From Prosthecobacter debontii (lineage in GTDB: Bacteria > Verrucomicrobiota > Verrucomicrobiia > Verrucomicrobiales > Akkermansiaceae), in assembly GCA_945869855.1 (NCBI GenBank), contig CAMBQC010000002.1, forward strand, positions 1-51,059: a DNA stretch of 51,059 nt. Direction: 5' to 3'. Made by a program: the position numbers and the translations under genes. Shown here piece by piece: positions 50,698 to 51,059 of this stretch. Positions within the stretch are counted from its first letter, which is position 1; every line of letters begins with the position of its first letter. Below the pieces are notes generated by a model. That model was not told the origin of the DNA, made no database searches, and worked only from the letters and a program-made list of their open reading frames with translations.

Positions 50698-51059
50698 TGA
50701 TGGGTCGCTGCGCGACGTAAACCGTGCTCTCCGAAATTGTGTCGAGCAGTGGATTGGGAAACGGCACGACCACCGATTTTACATCCCGGAAAACCGCGCG
50801 CAGATCCGCCATAAAATCCGCGTCCGGTGCATCATCCGACCAGAGTGCGAAAACACCTTCCGGATGCAGCCGTGAGGCAAGTTTCCGTAAACCATCCGTT
50901 GTGTAAAACGCAGCGTTGCGTGGGGCGAGGAGGTTGCGCGGGGAGTGATCGATATCTAACAGAACGGCATGAAATTTCCGTTCGGAGGCATCGGGATCGA
51001 AATTTTTCCCGTCCTCCGTCGCCAGTGCAAAAAAATCTCCGAGCACATACCGGCAGCGT
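50693..51059 (-). CDS. Spermidine synthase-like protein, C-terminal part (5' end outside window)
   Basis: The last 120 or so residues of a Rossmann-fold protein. The sequence upstream of the first possible start reads CRYVLGDFF in frame to the window edge, so the gene continues outside. It contains KFHAVLLDIDHSP, LRKLASRLHPEGVFALWSDD and a final strand STVYVAQ, as in spermidine synthase-like proteins that lack an obvious polyamine partner. The TAG stop lies inside an inverted-repeat arm. Function beyond the fold is uncertain. Confidence 0.7.
   Translation of the reverse strand, partial: RCRYVLGDFFALATEDGKNFDPDASERKFHAVLLDIDHSPRNLLAPRNAAFYTTDGLRKLASRLHPEGVFALWSDDAPDADFMADLRAVFRDVKSVVVPFPNPLLDTISESTVYVAQRPIR

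Noticed and set aside
1-51059. tRNA, rRNA, tmRNA genes or integrase with attachment sites
   Set aside because: No clover-leaf, rRNA-like or integrase sequence was found when reading the gaps.

Overview
The window is about 51 kb of GC-rich, densely coded bacterial chromosome. No marker gives the taxon outright. Several features together suggest a Verrucomicrobiota bacterium, perhaps related to Luteolibacter or other Verrucomicrobiaceae: a secreted sulfatase, a fused rhamnulose-phosphate aldolase/dehydrogenase, a DUF6600 lipoprotein, many small secreted proteins of unknown function, and intergenic palindromic repeats. This placement is an inference. There is no prophage, complete insertion sequence, CRISPR array or tRNA that I can see.

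Layout. 1-1.2 kb: the 3' end of an ATP-dependent DNA ligase, then a 0.6 kb gap with a palindromic repeat and what looks like a frameshifted gene remnant. 1.4-6.4 kb: an exporter operon (membrane fusion protein, ABC ATPase, two FtsX/MacB-type permeases, lipoprotein). 6.5-9.5 kb: a bifunctional rhamnulose-1-phosphate aldolase/SDR divergent from a DeoR regulator. 9.7-17.3 kb: a haem c lipoprotein, then a tightly overlapping five-gene Yej-type peptide importer (B, E, A and two separate ATPases). 17.5-25.6 kb: an unknown membrane protein, agmatine deiminase, an ABC-F protein, a glutaminyl cyclase, an RsmA-Nudix fusion, a secreted unknown, an RppH-like Nudix protein and a sugar nucleotidyltransferase. 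25.8-33.8 kb: cysteine desulfurase, a membrane metalloprotease, rpsU, tsf, rpsB, a YdjM-like protein, an anchored unknown, rplS and hisI, all on the minus strand. 33.9-42.5 kb: a sulfatase-SGNH fusion divergent from a SufR-like regulator, a repeat-rich DUF6600 lipoprotein, two related secreted metallopeptidases, 5-formyl-THF cyclo-ligase and a secreted helical protein. 42.5-51 kb: a methyltransferase, FabH, a class IV aminotransferase, a TPM-domain protein with a small membrane partner, a small protein/nucleotidyltransferase pair, DAHP synthase, PolX, a gap of large inverted repeats, and the 3' end of a spermidine-synthase-like gene.

How the genes work together. The clearest co-operating groups are the exporter operon, the Yej-like importer operon, and the translation genes rpsB-tsf and rpsU. 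The ribosomal genes have recognisable promoters with a TTG-type -35 and 17-bp spacing, and rpsU and rplS end in good intrinsic terminators. Most of the remainder is housekeeping genes in short runs. The observations most worth following up are the RsmA-Nudix fusion, the sulfatase-SGNH fusion, a long hairpin plus T8 with a possible promoter between fabH and the aminotransferase gene, the inverted-repeat array at the right end that supplies a stop codon, and two decayed reading frames hidden in intergenic DNA. I found no convincing wholly new multi-gene system.
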